In this document: piece after piece, positions 1 to 7,163 of the stretch
Numbering within the stretch: position 1 is the first letter of the stretch
Layout of the letters: the number at the start of each line of letters is the position of its first letter
Translations under genes and position numbers: made by a program
Assembly (NCBI GenBank): GCA_021107435.1
Contig: JAIOSV010000077.1
Location: forward strand, 1 to 48,626
Length of the DNA: 48,626 nt
Reading direction: 5' to 3'
DNA from: Candidatus Sabulitectum sp.
Lineage (GTDB): Bacteria > Fermentibacterota > Fermentibacteria > Fermentibacterales > JCC-6
The notes under the pieces: generated by a model
What the model was told of the DNA's origin: nothing
What the model saw: the letters and a program-made list of their open reading frames with translations, nothing else
Database searches by the model: none

Positions 1-146
1 AAATAGCACGGACTTTCCTAAAACATATTCGTGTACACTCAAAAGAGGAACTGAAAGAGAGAATTCTTCAGGGAATTGCGGAGACAAATGCTGAACCAGT
101 TGTCCATCGCTGGAAGAATTTCGACTTCAGTGCGCAGTATATGTAA
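1..146 (+). pseudogene. IS630-family transposase, C-terminal end only (cut by window edge)
   Basis: The frame starting at base 3 is open from the window edge to a TAA at 144-146. It encodes about 47 residues with the pattern FLKHIRV..KEELK..I...I..TN.EPV.HRWK. This is what I recognise as the extreme C-terminus of IS630/Tc1-like DDE transposases (DDE_3), where a conserved 'EPV.FRWK' type ending follows the last catalytic Glu helix. No start codon lies inside the window, so whether the element is intact upstream cannot be seen. The right inverted repeat of the element could not be identified because its partner is outside the window. Family assignment is from the motif only. Confidence 0.68.
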
Positions 147-220
147 GTGTTTAGGTGAATCGAACTACTAGTACACACCCTATAGTGAATTTTACCGGAA
201 CTCGGTAGACAAAGCTCTAC

Positions 221-248
221 TGGCACCCCAAACGGGATTCGAACTCGT
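221..248 (-). other. tRNA 3'-end-like remnant (T-arm, acceptor strand, CCA)
   Basis: Read on the minus strand, bases 248-232 give a T-arm with the loop TTCGAAT flanked by ACGAG and CCCGT (four of five pairs). TTGGGGT, a discriminator G and CCA (221-223) follow. The matching 5' acceptor strand ACCCCAA, a D-arm and a normal anticodon arm are absent from the next 90 bases, so this is not a working tRNA. Such fragments are typical of attachment sites left by integrases or of decayed tRNAs. It lies just beyond the transposase fragment. The rest of 147-340 shows no gene. Confidence 0.4.
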
Positions 249-340
249 ATGCTGATGAACATTGCTGATTAATCAATGTGCGTAGAAAGCTCAATCTCTG
301 CCGGACAAATTCGTTAACAACTTATGCAGTCAATGAATGA

Positions 341-1456
341 TTAGCTGAATAAGGTATTTCTTGCAAAGAAGTGTCTGGAGTCTCCCCACTGGTCTTGGGC
401 AACTATCCTGCCAACCATCTCAACTCTTCTCTTCAGACAGTTAAGACAGTCTTCCTTTTCTTCGTCAACACATGGTTTGTTTTCGTAGAGAAGGTAGTTC
501 TCTCTGAATTCTGTGGGAGTGAGCTGAGGCATAAGAATGTTGGCACCGAAGGAAAGACCCTTTTCTCTGCCAATCGGATCAAGTGCCTGAAGGGCTGTTG
601 TAGCGGCTACGTTGGTGTCTTTTGTTAAAAGTCTTGTCAGCGCTATCATCATTAGGCCAAGATTTGTGCGCTGTTCCTCCGGCATTACCGGCAGATTGCC
701 CATTGGCGTGTCTTTGTGGGGAATGAACGGTCCCATGCCGAACATGTCGAAGTCGTGCTTTTTGTAGAAAAGAAGATCATCCGCAAGCATTTCGGGAGTC
801 TGGCCGGGAAGTCCGATCATCACGCCTGTTCCAACCTGAAATCCTGCTTCTTTCAAATATTCAAGGCTTTTAAGTCTTGAGTCAAGGTTCTGCTGGTTCG
901 GATGAATGGATTTGAAAAGCTCATCGTTTGTGGTCTCTATCCTCAGTAGATATCTGTGAGCACCTGCATCTCTAAAGCCTCTGTAAGTCTCCAGGGAGTG
1001 TTCCCCGACACAGAGAGTAATTCCCAGCCCCTGCGGGAGTATTGAAGATGTTGTTTCCTGCTTGATTCTCTTTGTGATTCTTTCAACGAACTCAATGAAC
1101 TGCCTGTCATGTCTTTCCCCTGATTGAAGCACAAGTGAACCGTAACGCACCTCAGCGCACCACCTGGCGGCTTTCACAATATCATCCTCTTTTACAGTGT
1201 AGCGCTGCACCTTTGTATTGGATTTTCTGATTCCGCAGTAGCCGCAGTCAAGGGCACAGTTGTTTGAAAATTCAATAAGTCCTCTGTAATAGACATTGTC
1301 TCCACAGTACTTCAGGAGTGTTTTCTCAGCAGCAATCCGCACTGCTTCAATCTCTGCGGAGTCTGTCGTTGTGAGAAAATGAATAAGAACTTCTTTGGGC
1401 GGAGTCTCCTCGAAAAGACTGAGTACTTCATTTATGGTATACTTTTTGTCGGGCAT
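341..1456 (-). CDS. hydE: [FeFe]-hydrogenase maturase HydE (radical SAM)
   Basis: A 371-residue cytoplasmic radical SAM enzyme of the HydE/BioB group. HydE acts with HydG and HydF in building the diiron subcluster of the [FeFe]-hydrogenase H-cluster. The SAM cluster motif is C67-x3-C71-x2-C74 in CALDCGYCGIR. A second motif near the end, C329-x7-C337-x2-C340, matches the auxiliary cluster site of HydE proteins and separates it from biotin synthase and PylB. The length is normal. An AAGGAAAG ribosome site lies about 8 bases upstream. hydF, hydG and the hydrogenase are not in the window. The gene stands alone, divergent from the antiporter gene. It indicates hydrogen metabolism, most likely fermentative. 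Confidence 0.88.
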   Translation of the reverse strand: MPDKKYTINEVLSLFEETPPKEVLIHFLTTTDSAEIEAVRIAAEKTLLKYCGDNVYYRGLIEFSNNCALDCGYCGIRKSNTKVQRYTVKEDDIVKAARWCAEVRYGSLVLQSGERHDRQFIEFVERITKRIKQETTSSILPQGLGITLCVGEHSLETYRGFRDAGAHRYLLRIETTNDELFKSIHPNQQNLDSRLKSLEYLKEAGFQVGTGVMIGLPGQTPEMLADDLLFYKKHDFDMFGMGPFIPHKDTPMGNLPVMPEEQRTNLGLMMIALTRLLTKDTNVAATTALQALDPIGREKGLSFGANILMPQLTPTEFRENYLLYENKPCVDEEKEDCLNCLKRRVEMVGRIVAQDQWGDSRHFFARNTLFS

Positions 1457-1466
1457 GCTTTTCTTT

Positions 1467-1492
1467 CCTTTCAGTATATCCTTTCAGTATAG
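1467..1492 (-). repeat. Tandem 13-base repeat duplicating the hydE ribosome-site region
   Basis: The plus-strand unit CCTTTCAGTATAT occurs at 1467-1479 and, apart from the last base, again at 1480-1492. On the minus strand each copy carries GAAAGG, so the repeat places two Shine-Dalgarno-like segments in tandem 5' of hydE; the copy nearest the start is the likely functional one. A simple slippage duplication is the likeliest origin. Confidence 0.6.
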
Positions 1493-1559
1493 CTGAACAT
1501 ACAGATTTGCAGGTTCCTTTCGGTAGCACTGTTAATTTCCCGAAACTATATTAGCCCCT

Positions 1560-2795
1560 ATGTTTGAAAGAATACTTAATGGGCTTCTGGAAATACGGGA
1601 TGTGGTAAGCATTCACCCTGTGTTCGGTGTGGGAATCCTTCTGGTTGGCAGCTTTTTCCTTGGAAGACTTGCCTCCAGAGCAGGTATTCCTGCCATTACA
1701 GGTTTCATCGTTGCAGGTATGATTCTGGGACCTTCTTTGACAGGTATGGTCCACTCCGACCTGCATGATGAGCTGGGTGCCGTAACCGAAGTAGCCCTTG
1801 CAATTATTGCTCTTGTCATTGGAAGTGAATTCAGTCTAGTAAAGCTCCGCCGCACAGGCAGGGCTGTTGTAATAATTACACTTGTTCAGATGTTCCTTTC
1901 CTTCGGAGCCGTGACCGCTGTACTCTGGCTGACAGGACTGATGCCCCTTGCGGCAGCTGCGCTGCTGGGTGCCGTTGCATCCGCTACAGCCCCTGCGGCC
2001 ACTGTAGCCATTGTGCGGGATCTGAAAGCAAGAGGACCATTTGTTGATCACCTCTACGGCGTTGTGGCCCTGGATGACGCCGGAAGCGTACTTCTATTCA
2101 GCATTGTGGCTGCCTTCGCCGGAGCAAGTTTCGGTGGTGTGGAAACGGGCATTATGCACTCTGTGATGCATGCTGTCCGGGAAATTGGAGGCTCAGTCAT
2201 ACTTGGTGCGGTAACTGGCTGGCTTATTCATGTTTCCACTTCAGGCAGGGGACGCTCTAACGAAGTCTACATCGTCAGCCTGGGGCTGATCTTTCTTCTT
2301 ACCGCAGTTGCCACAACATTCGGTCTCTCTGCCCTTCTTGCCGGTATGACCGCCGGTACAGTACTGGCAAATATGGGCCGGGGTGCCTTCAGAGTAATCT
2401 CATCTCTTGAACAACTCTCCCCCCCGCTGTATGCCACTTTCTTCGCGATTGCCGGAACTGAACTGAGCTTCAGCATTTTCTCCACAGGGCATGTTGTTCT
2501 TATGGGAGCTATGTTCATTCTTGCCAGAGCAGCAGGAAAATACTACGGTGTATGGGGTGGTGCCCGTATTGCAGGCTCAAACCCGCTGATACGCAAATAC
2601 CTTGGCCTGGCCATGCTTCCGCAGGCTGGTGTTGCCATCGGACTTGCGCTTTATATTCAAGCTGCTCCCTTCTTCGCCGGTCATGAGGAACTTGCTTCCA
2701 CCATGGTCAGCATTGTTCTTATGAGCGTTTTTGTTAACGAACTTGCCGGCCCGCCAATATCAAAGTTTGCCGTGGTACGCGGCGCAACCCTTTGA
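1560..2795 (+). CDS. CPA2-family cation/proton antiporter (KefB/NapA-like membrane domain)
   Basis: A 411-residue integral membrane protein with about 12 hydrophobic segments and the Na_H_Exchanger layout. The N-terminal part has the family's GxPAITGFIVAGMILGP stretch (about residues 42-60). A central AxxSATAPAAT segment and VVALDDAG around residues 165-175 resemble the ion-binding helices of CPA2 antiporters, which exchange Na+ or K+ for H+. It lacks the cytosolic TrkA-N/C domains of KefB or KefC. The next gene, an EIIA/P-II-like protein, starts 9 bases downstream and is the probable regulator. No strong ribosome site precedes the ATG; a TATATT lies about 8 bases upstream, so a leaderless or short-leader transcript is possible. 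The ion cannot be decided from sequence. Confidence 0.85.
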   Translation: MFERILNGLLEIRDVVSIHPVFGVGILLVGSFFLGRLASRAGIPAITGFIVAGMILGPSLTGMVHSDLHDELGAVTEVALAIIALVIGSEFSLVKLRRTGRAVVIITLVQMFLSFGAVTAVLWLTGLMPLAAAALLGAVASATAPAATVAIVRDLKARGPFVDHLYGVVALDDAGSVLLFSIVAAFAGASFGGVETGIMHSVMHAVREIGGSVILGAVTGWLIHVSTSGRGRSNEVYIVSLGLIFLLTAVATTFGLSALLAGMTAGTVLANMGRGAFRVISSLEQLSPPLYATFFAIAGTELSFSIFSTGHVVLMGAMFILARAAGKYYGVWGGARIAGSNPLIRKYLGLAMLPQAGVAIGLALYIQAAPFFAGHEELASTMVSIVLMSVFVNELAGPPISKFAVVRGATL

Positions 2796-2804
2796 GGTAA
2801 GCGC

Positions 2805-3629
2805 ATGAAAATTTCTTCTATACTGGATATCTCAGGCTGCAGAAACAAACTGTCTGCCGCAAACAAGAAAGAAGCTATTCGAATAATGGCTGACCTTCTT
2901 TCAAAAAACCGGGCAACGGGAGAAGAAACAAGCGACTCTCTCCTGAAAGGCATGATGGACAGAGAAGAGCTGGGATCAACCGGCATGGGTGACGGAGTTG
3001 CAATTCCCCACTGCAGACTTGAGGGAATGCAGAACTTCGCTCTTGCTCTCTCTGTCTGCGACAGAGGTATTGCATGGGATGCAATTGACGGACGCAGTGT
3101 TCACATCATCTGCGCAATTGCAGGACCTGTGGATGGAACTGATGAACACCTTAGACTGTTGGCAGGCGCTGCCCGGGTATTGAGTAACAGCAAAGCAAGG
3201 TATGAACTGATAAACAGCAGAACTGACTTTGCCATGAGAGAAGCATTTCTTTACCACCTCTCTCCGGTTACCTCCAGTCACAGCAAAAAGAGCAGGAAAA
3301 AGCTATTGCTGATGGTTCTTCAGGAAGAAAAAGTATATAATGATGTAATGGAATTGTTTCTGGAAATGGGTATTGAGGGAGCAGTGACCGTTAACTCTGA
3401 CATGATGGGCCCAATGCTCTCCAATGTACCGATATTCGCCGGTTTTATGGATGTTCTGGGACGCAGCAGGCCTGAACCAAGACTGTTACTTACCCTGATT
3501 CCCGAAGAGGAAGTGGACACTACGGTTTCAGCCGTAGAGGAAATCACCGGTGACCTGGATAACCATCGTGGAGCCTGTATAATTGTGCTTGATACAACAT
3601 CAATAAGAGGAAGCCTGGAGACTTTGTGA
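2805..3629 (+). CDS. EIIA type-2 (PtsN-like) domain fused to a P-II-like domain
   Basis: A 274-residue soluble protein. Residues 1 to about 150 form a PTS_EIIA_2 domain with the phosphorylation-site motif GVAIPHCR (His69), as in PtsN and fructose EIIA. Residues about 163-270 start KKLLLMVLQEE and end in a short beta-rich segment. They resemble the ferredoxin-like fold of P-II-type regulators (inference from the pattern LLxxV...V.ELFLEMGIEGAVTVNSDMM). The gene is nine bases after the antiporter and its stop overlaps the region used to start the next gene. PtsN proteins are known to regulate K+ transport and P-II proteins sense small molecules. I infer that this protein gates the neighbouring antiporter. 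No PTS sugar permease, EI or HPr is seen here. Confidence 0.8.
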   Translation: MKISSILDISGCRNKLSAANKKEAIRIMADLLSKNRATGEETSDSLLKGMMDREELGSTGMGDGVAIPHCRLEGMQNFALALSVCDRGIAWDAIDGRSVHIICAIAGPVDGTDEHLRLLAGAARVLSNSKARYELINSRTDFAMREAFLYHLSPVTSSHSKKSRKKLLLMVLQEEKVYNDVMELFLEMGIEGAVTVNSDMMGPMLSNVPIFAGFMDVLGRSRPEPRLLLTLIPEEEVDTTVSAVEEITGDLDNHRGACIIVLDTTSIRGSLETL

Positions 3630-3640
3630 AAGGACCCGAC

Positions 3641-5077
3641 ATGAGCGATCTTTCGAACAGAATGAATGAGCTTTTCGGCAGGATAGAACGCAACAACCTC
3701 TGGAGACAGAGACAGTGCGTTAACTTGATTCCCAGCGAAAATACACCCAGCCCCCTTGTGAAGATCTGTGAAATCTGCGACCCCTCAGGCCGATACGCGG
3801 AACACCGTACAATGAAGGGCAATGAGGTCTATTTCTATCACGGTACCGATTTCATCCGCGAAATCGAGATTGAAGCTCAGGCGGCTCTCTGCGAATACTT
3901 TGACTGCAAAGAAGCAGAACTGCGCCCGGTAAGCGGACAGATGTCCAATGAGATAGTGTTCAAAGCCGTTACCAAATTCGTTAACAGAAAATCACCCGAG
4001 GGAACATTCAGAAAGCTCCGGACGGTTATGAACAATGACCTGGGCAAGGGTGGACATCTCTCCAGCCAGCCCATGGGCGCCCTTTTCAACTTCGTTGAGA
4101 TCAACCCTGCCACCGGCAAGGAGAACTGCGTTAACTTCCCTGTACTGGCAAACAATCCATACAGGATTGATGAAGAAAAGATGATAGAACTTCTTGATGA
4201 GCACAAACCGGAACTGGTTGTTTTCGGAAAAAGCATGTTCCTCTACCCCGAGCCGGTGAAGAAATTTACTGATCATATCAAAGACTGGGAAACAAAGCCG
4301 GTTGTCATGTATGACATGGCCCATGTGTTCGGCCTTTACGGAGCATTCCAGGCACCACTGGCTGAAGGTGCCGATATTATTACAGGCTCCACCCACAAAA
4401 CCTTCTTCGGCCCCCAGCGTGGTGCTATTGTCAGTAACATGGCTAAGAAGACCCATTTCAGAAAACTCTGGCTGGACATAAAGAGCAGGGCTTTCCCCGG
4501 CTCAACATCCAACCACCATCTTGCGACTCTTCTGGGGCTGCTTGTTGCAACTCATGAAATGAATGCCTTTAAAGATGAATACCAGGCCAGGGTACTCTCA
4601 AACGCAAGAGCCTTCGCAAAACAGCTTGCCGATAACGGTCTAAAGGTCGAAGGTGACCCCGCTGACGGCTACACCCACACCCACCAGGTTGTACTCCGGG
4701 TTATTGACCACGGTGATGGTGCTGCTATCGCGGACAGACTCCAGGAAAACAACATTGTTGTTAACTACCAGGCCCTGCCTGACGATGACACTTTCCTGAC
4801 CGCCAGCGGCATACGTACCGGTGTAAGTGAAATGACCAGATACGGTATGAATGAGGAAGATTTCGGAGAACTCGCAGAACTAATGGCCCGTGTAATTATT
4901 AAGAACAAGAATGTGGCGGAAGAGGTTACAGCCTTCAGACAGAAATTCATGAACATGCGGTATACCCTTCCCCTTAAAGAAAGTATAGAGCTTGCCTCCA
5001 GAGCAATGGCCAGCTCCTTCCCCACCAGTGAATATGTGAATATGTTTGCAGAGAACCTGGCAAATCTGGGACGGTAG
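3641..5077 (+). CDS. Serine hydroxymethyltransferase-like PLP enzyme, long divergent form
   Basis: A 478-residue fold-type I PLP enzyme of the SHMT family (PF00464). Visible motifs: NLIPSENTPSP near the start, R-Y-AEHR, VYDMAH-type YDMAHVFGLYG (aspartate that pairs with the PLP ring), and GSTHKTFFGPQRG with the PLP lysine at K253. SHMT interconverts serine and glycine with tetrahydrofolate. The protein is 50 to 60 residues longer than usual bacterial GlyA, and several usually fixed stretches differ. A related activity (threonine or other beta-hydroxy amino-acid aldolase) is therefore possible. The ATG at 3641 is preferred over an upstream GTG at 3626 because AAAGGA sits about 6 bases before it. 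It ends with a strong terminator at 5101. Confidence 0.8.
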   Translation: MSDLSNRMNELFGRIERNNLWRQRQCVNLIPSENTPSPLVKICEICDPSGRYAEHRTMKGNEVYFYHGTDFIREIEIEAQAALCEYFDCKEAELRPVSGQMSNEIVFKAVTKFVNRKSPEGTFRKLRTVMNNDLGKGGHLSSQPMGALFNFVEINPATGKENCVNFPVLANNPYRIDEEKMIELLDEHKPELVVFGKSMFLYPEPVKKFTDHIKDWETKPVVMYDMAHVFGLYGAFQAPLAEGADIITGSTHKTFFGPQRGAIVSNMAKKTHFRKLWLDIKSRAFPGSTSNHHLATLLGLLVATHEMNAFKDEYQARVLSNARAFAKQLADNGLKVEGDPADGYTHTHQVVLRVIDHGDGAAIADRLQENNIVVNYQALPDDDTFLTASGIRTGVSEMTRYGMNEEDFGELAELMARVIIKNKNVAEEVTAFRQKFMNMRYTLPLKESIELASRAMASSFPTSEYVNMFAENLANLGR

Positions 5078-5100
5078 ACTTACTGTTATCTGAACCATTA

Positions 5101-5135
5101 CCGCCGGTGTCAGGTCACTAACACCGGCGGTTTTT
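5101..5135 (+). terminator. Rho-independent terminator after the SHMT-like gene
   Basis: A perfect 10-bp stem CCGCCGGTGT / ACACCGGCGG (5101-5110 and 5121-5130) with a 10-base loop is followed by TTTTT. It closes the antiporter-EIIA-SHMT run. The next gene starts 20 bases later. Confidence 0.95.
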
Positions 5136-5154
5136 CAAGAAAGAGGGAAGTAAA

Positions 5155-5583
5155 ATGACGGCTTTACTTTTGGCGGTTCTAACAAGTTTTTCCCCAGGCA
5201 GAGGAAGCACCGGTCTTGGACTGATCGCGGGAAACCCGACAGGCATTTCTTTCAAGTACTTCACAAGCACAACAAGAGCGATTGACGCAGCGGCAGCATG
5301 GAGCTTCTCCGACGAATGGATGATGATTCACAGTAACTACCTCTGGCACAGCTTTGGTGATCTTAATGTCTCCAAGGGTCAACTTCCATGGTACTACGGA
5401 CTGGGCGGCTGGGTGGCATTCGGTGATGATGTTGTTGCGGGAGGCAGAGTACCGATAGGTATCGAGTATCTCTTCGCCAATCAGGATATTGACATGTTCC
5501 TGGAGGTGGCAGCCGGTATCTCAATTATACCCGACTCTGAGTTCTATGTGGATGCTGCTTTGGGAATAAGATTCTTCTTCTAA
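5155..5583 (+). CDS. Small outer-membrane beta-barrel-like protein
   Basis: A 142-residue protein with a short hydrophobic N-terminus (MTALLLAVLTSF), alternating hydrophobic/polar strands rich in Gly, Tyr, Trp and Phe, and the C-terminus ALGIRFFF. That ending in aromatic residues is typical of strands recognised by the Bam machinery. It resembles small eight-strand barrels of the FCB group and spirochaetes (BAPKO_0422-like); this is pattern recognition only. The signal sequence is short and lacks an obvious positive n-region, so export is inferred. AGAGGGAAG precedes the ATG by about 5 bases. A terminator separates it from the upstream operon, so it needs its own promoter or readthrough. Confidence 0.65.
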   Translation: MTALLLAVLTSFSPGRGSTGLGLIAGNPTGISFKYFTSTTRAIDAAAAWSFSDEWMMIHSNYLWHSFGDLNVSKGQLPWYYGLGGWVAFGDDVVAGGRVPIGIEYLFANQDIDMFLEVAAGISIIPDSEFYVDAALGIRFFF

Positions 5584-5586
5584 ATT

Positions 5587-6514
5587 CTATTTCCCGAAGC
5601 CATGCTCCATGTAGAAATCAACTGTCCGCCTGAGACCTTCTTCGAATGACACAACCGGTTTGTAACCGAGCAATTTTCCCGCCTTTTCGATAGAAGCTCT
5701 GGAGTGCTTGACGTCCCCTGATCTGTCCGGTCCGTGAACAGGTTTCAGGTCAGGTCGCTTCAGCAAGGTGATTAACTGTAACAGAACCGTTGCAGGCTAC
5801 ATTGAACACCTTACCCGGTGCTTCCAGAGCATCTGCGGCAAGAAGGTTGCCGTGAACCACATTTGCGATGTAGGTAAAATCTCTGCTCTGCTCGCCGTCA
5901 CCGTTGATACCGGGCGCTCGCCCTTCAGTACAGGCCTTGATAAACAGGGGAATCACGGCTGAATACGGACTGTCCGGATCCTGCCAGGGTCCGAAAACAT
6001 TAAAGTAACGAATAGCAACAGTTTCAAGACCGTAGATCTGATGGAACACCTGAAAATACTTTTCTCCGGCCAGCTTGCTCACCGCGTAGGGAGAGAGGGG
6101 ACTGACATGCAGATCCTCGCTTTTCACGCTTTCAGGGGCATTCCCGTAGATAGAGGATGATGACGCGAATGTAAGTCTTCTTGCGCCTCGTTCCTGGGCG
6201 GCATGGAGCACATTCAGTGTTCCAGTCACATTCACTTCATTGCTTGTAAGTGGATCGGCAATGGATCTGGGAACAGAAGGCAGAGCACCCTGATGGTAGA
6301 CTACTTCCACATTCTTCATGGCTTCACTGACAATATGGTAACTCCTGATATCGCCCTCAATAATGTCTATATCATTCTTAATATCAGCGATATTAGCTCT
6401 GTGACCGGTGGAGAAGTTATCAAGTATCCTTACTGACTTACCTTTTTTCAGAAGTTCTCTTGCGATATTACTCCCAATAAATCCGGCACCCCCGGTGACA
6501 AGCTGAATGCTCAT
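5587..6514 (-). pseudogene. NAD-dependent sugar epimerase (UDP-glucose 4-epimerase type), frameshifted near the 3' end
   Basis: The first 254 residues form an extended SDR epimerase: TGGAGFIG NAD-binding loop at residues 7-14, FASSSSIYG, and the catalytic Y143-x3-K147 in SPYAVSK. The frame then meets a TGA at 5750-5752. The missing tail is present in another minus-strand frame from about 5763 to a TAG at 5587-5589. It reads DLKPVHG...GDVKHS..SIEKAGKLLGYKPV and is the usual family ending. Compared with typical relatives about six or seven codons between NHLAE and DLKPVH are also missing, so a small deletion not divisible by three is likely. It may be a real lesion or an assembly error. Its products feed surface polysaccharide synthesis. 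It lies 13 bases downstream of the YdeI-like gene. Confidence 0.85.
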
Positions 6515-6527
6515 GAATATCCTCTCT

Positions 6528-7085
6528 CTATTTCATCGGCAGCTTCATGCGCTTCTCAAGAAAACGAACTGCCTCTTCTGCCCTTTTCAGTCGTATTTCC
6601 GGTCTCTTAGCCTCACCAACCCACCCCATATACTGCTTTCTGTATGATGGAGCAAGTTCAGCGAAGAACAAAGCGGCATCCGGGTTGCTGTCAAGCTTTT
6701 CCTCCAGTTCGGGAGGCAATTCCACTGAGGAAGATCTCAGATACCATAAACCGTTTCCCCTTGCTTCTTTAACAGCTTCCATGCCTGCTTCTGTCATTGC
6801 TCCTGATCTTATCATATCCAATGCTCTTTCCCTGTTCAGGGCAGACCAGTTACTTTTCCCTTTCCTGGGTGTGAATTTTCTCGCGTAGCTGTCTTCATCT
6901 ACAGATTTCATCAGACTGTCTATCCAGCCGAAGCAGATGGCCGTTTCAACAGATGATTCGTAATCAATGCATTCTTTTCCCGTATGCCTTTTCCAGAATA
7001 CAAGCCATATCTCAGAAAAAGTGCTGTGGTTTACTTCAAGCCACTTTCTCCACTGCTCAGTCGTTTCCGCAAGAAATGTTTCCAT
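6528..7085 (-). CDS. YdeI/OmpD-associated family protein
   Basis: A 185-residue soluble protein. The motif set is that of the YdeI family (bacteriocin-protection-like): WLEVNHSTFSEIWLVFWK, CFGWIDS, then ARKFTPRKGKSNWSALN, and a C-terminal SYRKQYMGWV..AKRPEIRLKRAEEAV helix. Members are widespread and their biochemical role is not established; one plant or bacterial subset was linked to peptide resistance. The ATG at 7085 is chosen over a GTG at 7091 because GGAGG lies 7 bases before the ATG but touches the GTG. The frameshifted epimerase follows after 13 bases, suggesting co-transcription. Confidence 0.8.
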   Translation of the reverse strand: METFLAETTEQWRKWLEVNHSTFSEIWLVFWKRHTGKECIDYESSVETAICFGWIDSLMKSVDEDSYARKFTPRKGKSNWSALNRERALDMIRSGAMTEAGMEAVKEARGNGLWYLRSSSVELPPELEEKLDSNPDAALFFAELAPSYRKQYMGWVGEAKRPEIRLKRAEEAVRFLEKRMKLPMK

Positions 7086-7114
7086 TATCACTCCTCCAGA
7101 TGTACTCCCACAAT

Positions 7115-7150
7115 AACAAAAGGCTCCGGCATCTACCAGAGCCTTTTGTT
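7115..7150 (-). terminator. Terminator downstream of the secreted 410-residue protein gene
   Basis: A perfect 12-bp inverted repeat, AACAAAAGGCTC (7115-7126) and GAGCCTTTTGTT (7139-7150), has a 12-base loop. It lies 13 bases after the stop at 7164 and ends in a T-rich arm in either direction. It separates this gene from the YdeI-like gene. Confidence 0.85.
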
Positions 7151-7163
7151 ACTCACATGGATA

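Noticed and set aside
68..262. A 64-codon minus-strand frame
   Set aside because: It overlaps the transposase end and the tRNA-like remnant and has no ribosome site or recognisable domain.
149..330. A tmRNA or full tRNA in the first 340 bases
   Set aside because: There is no matching 5' acceptor strand and no D- or anticodon arm, and no tag peptide reading frame.
3992..4456. A 154-codon minus-strand frame opposite the SHMT-like gene
   Set aside because: It is a shadow of a well supported coding region, with no motif.
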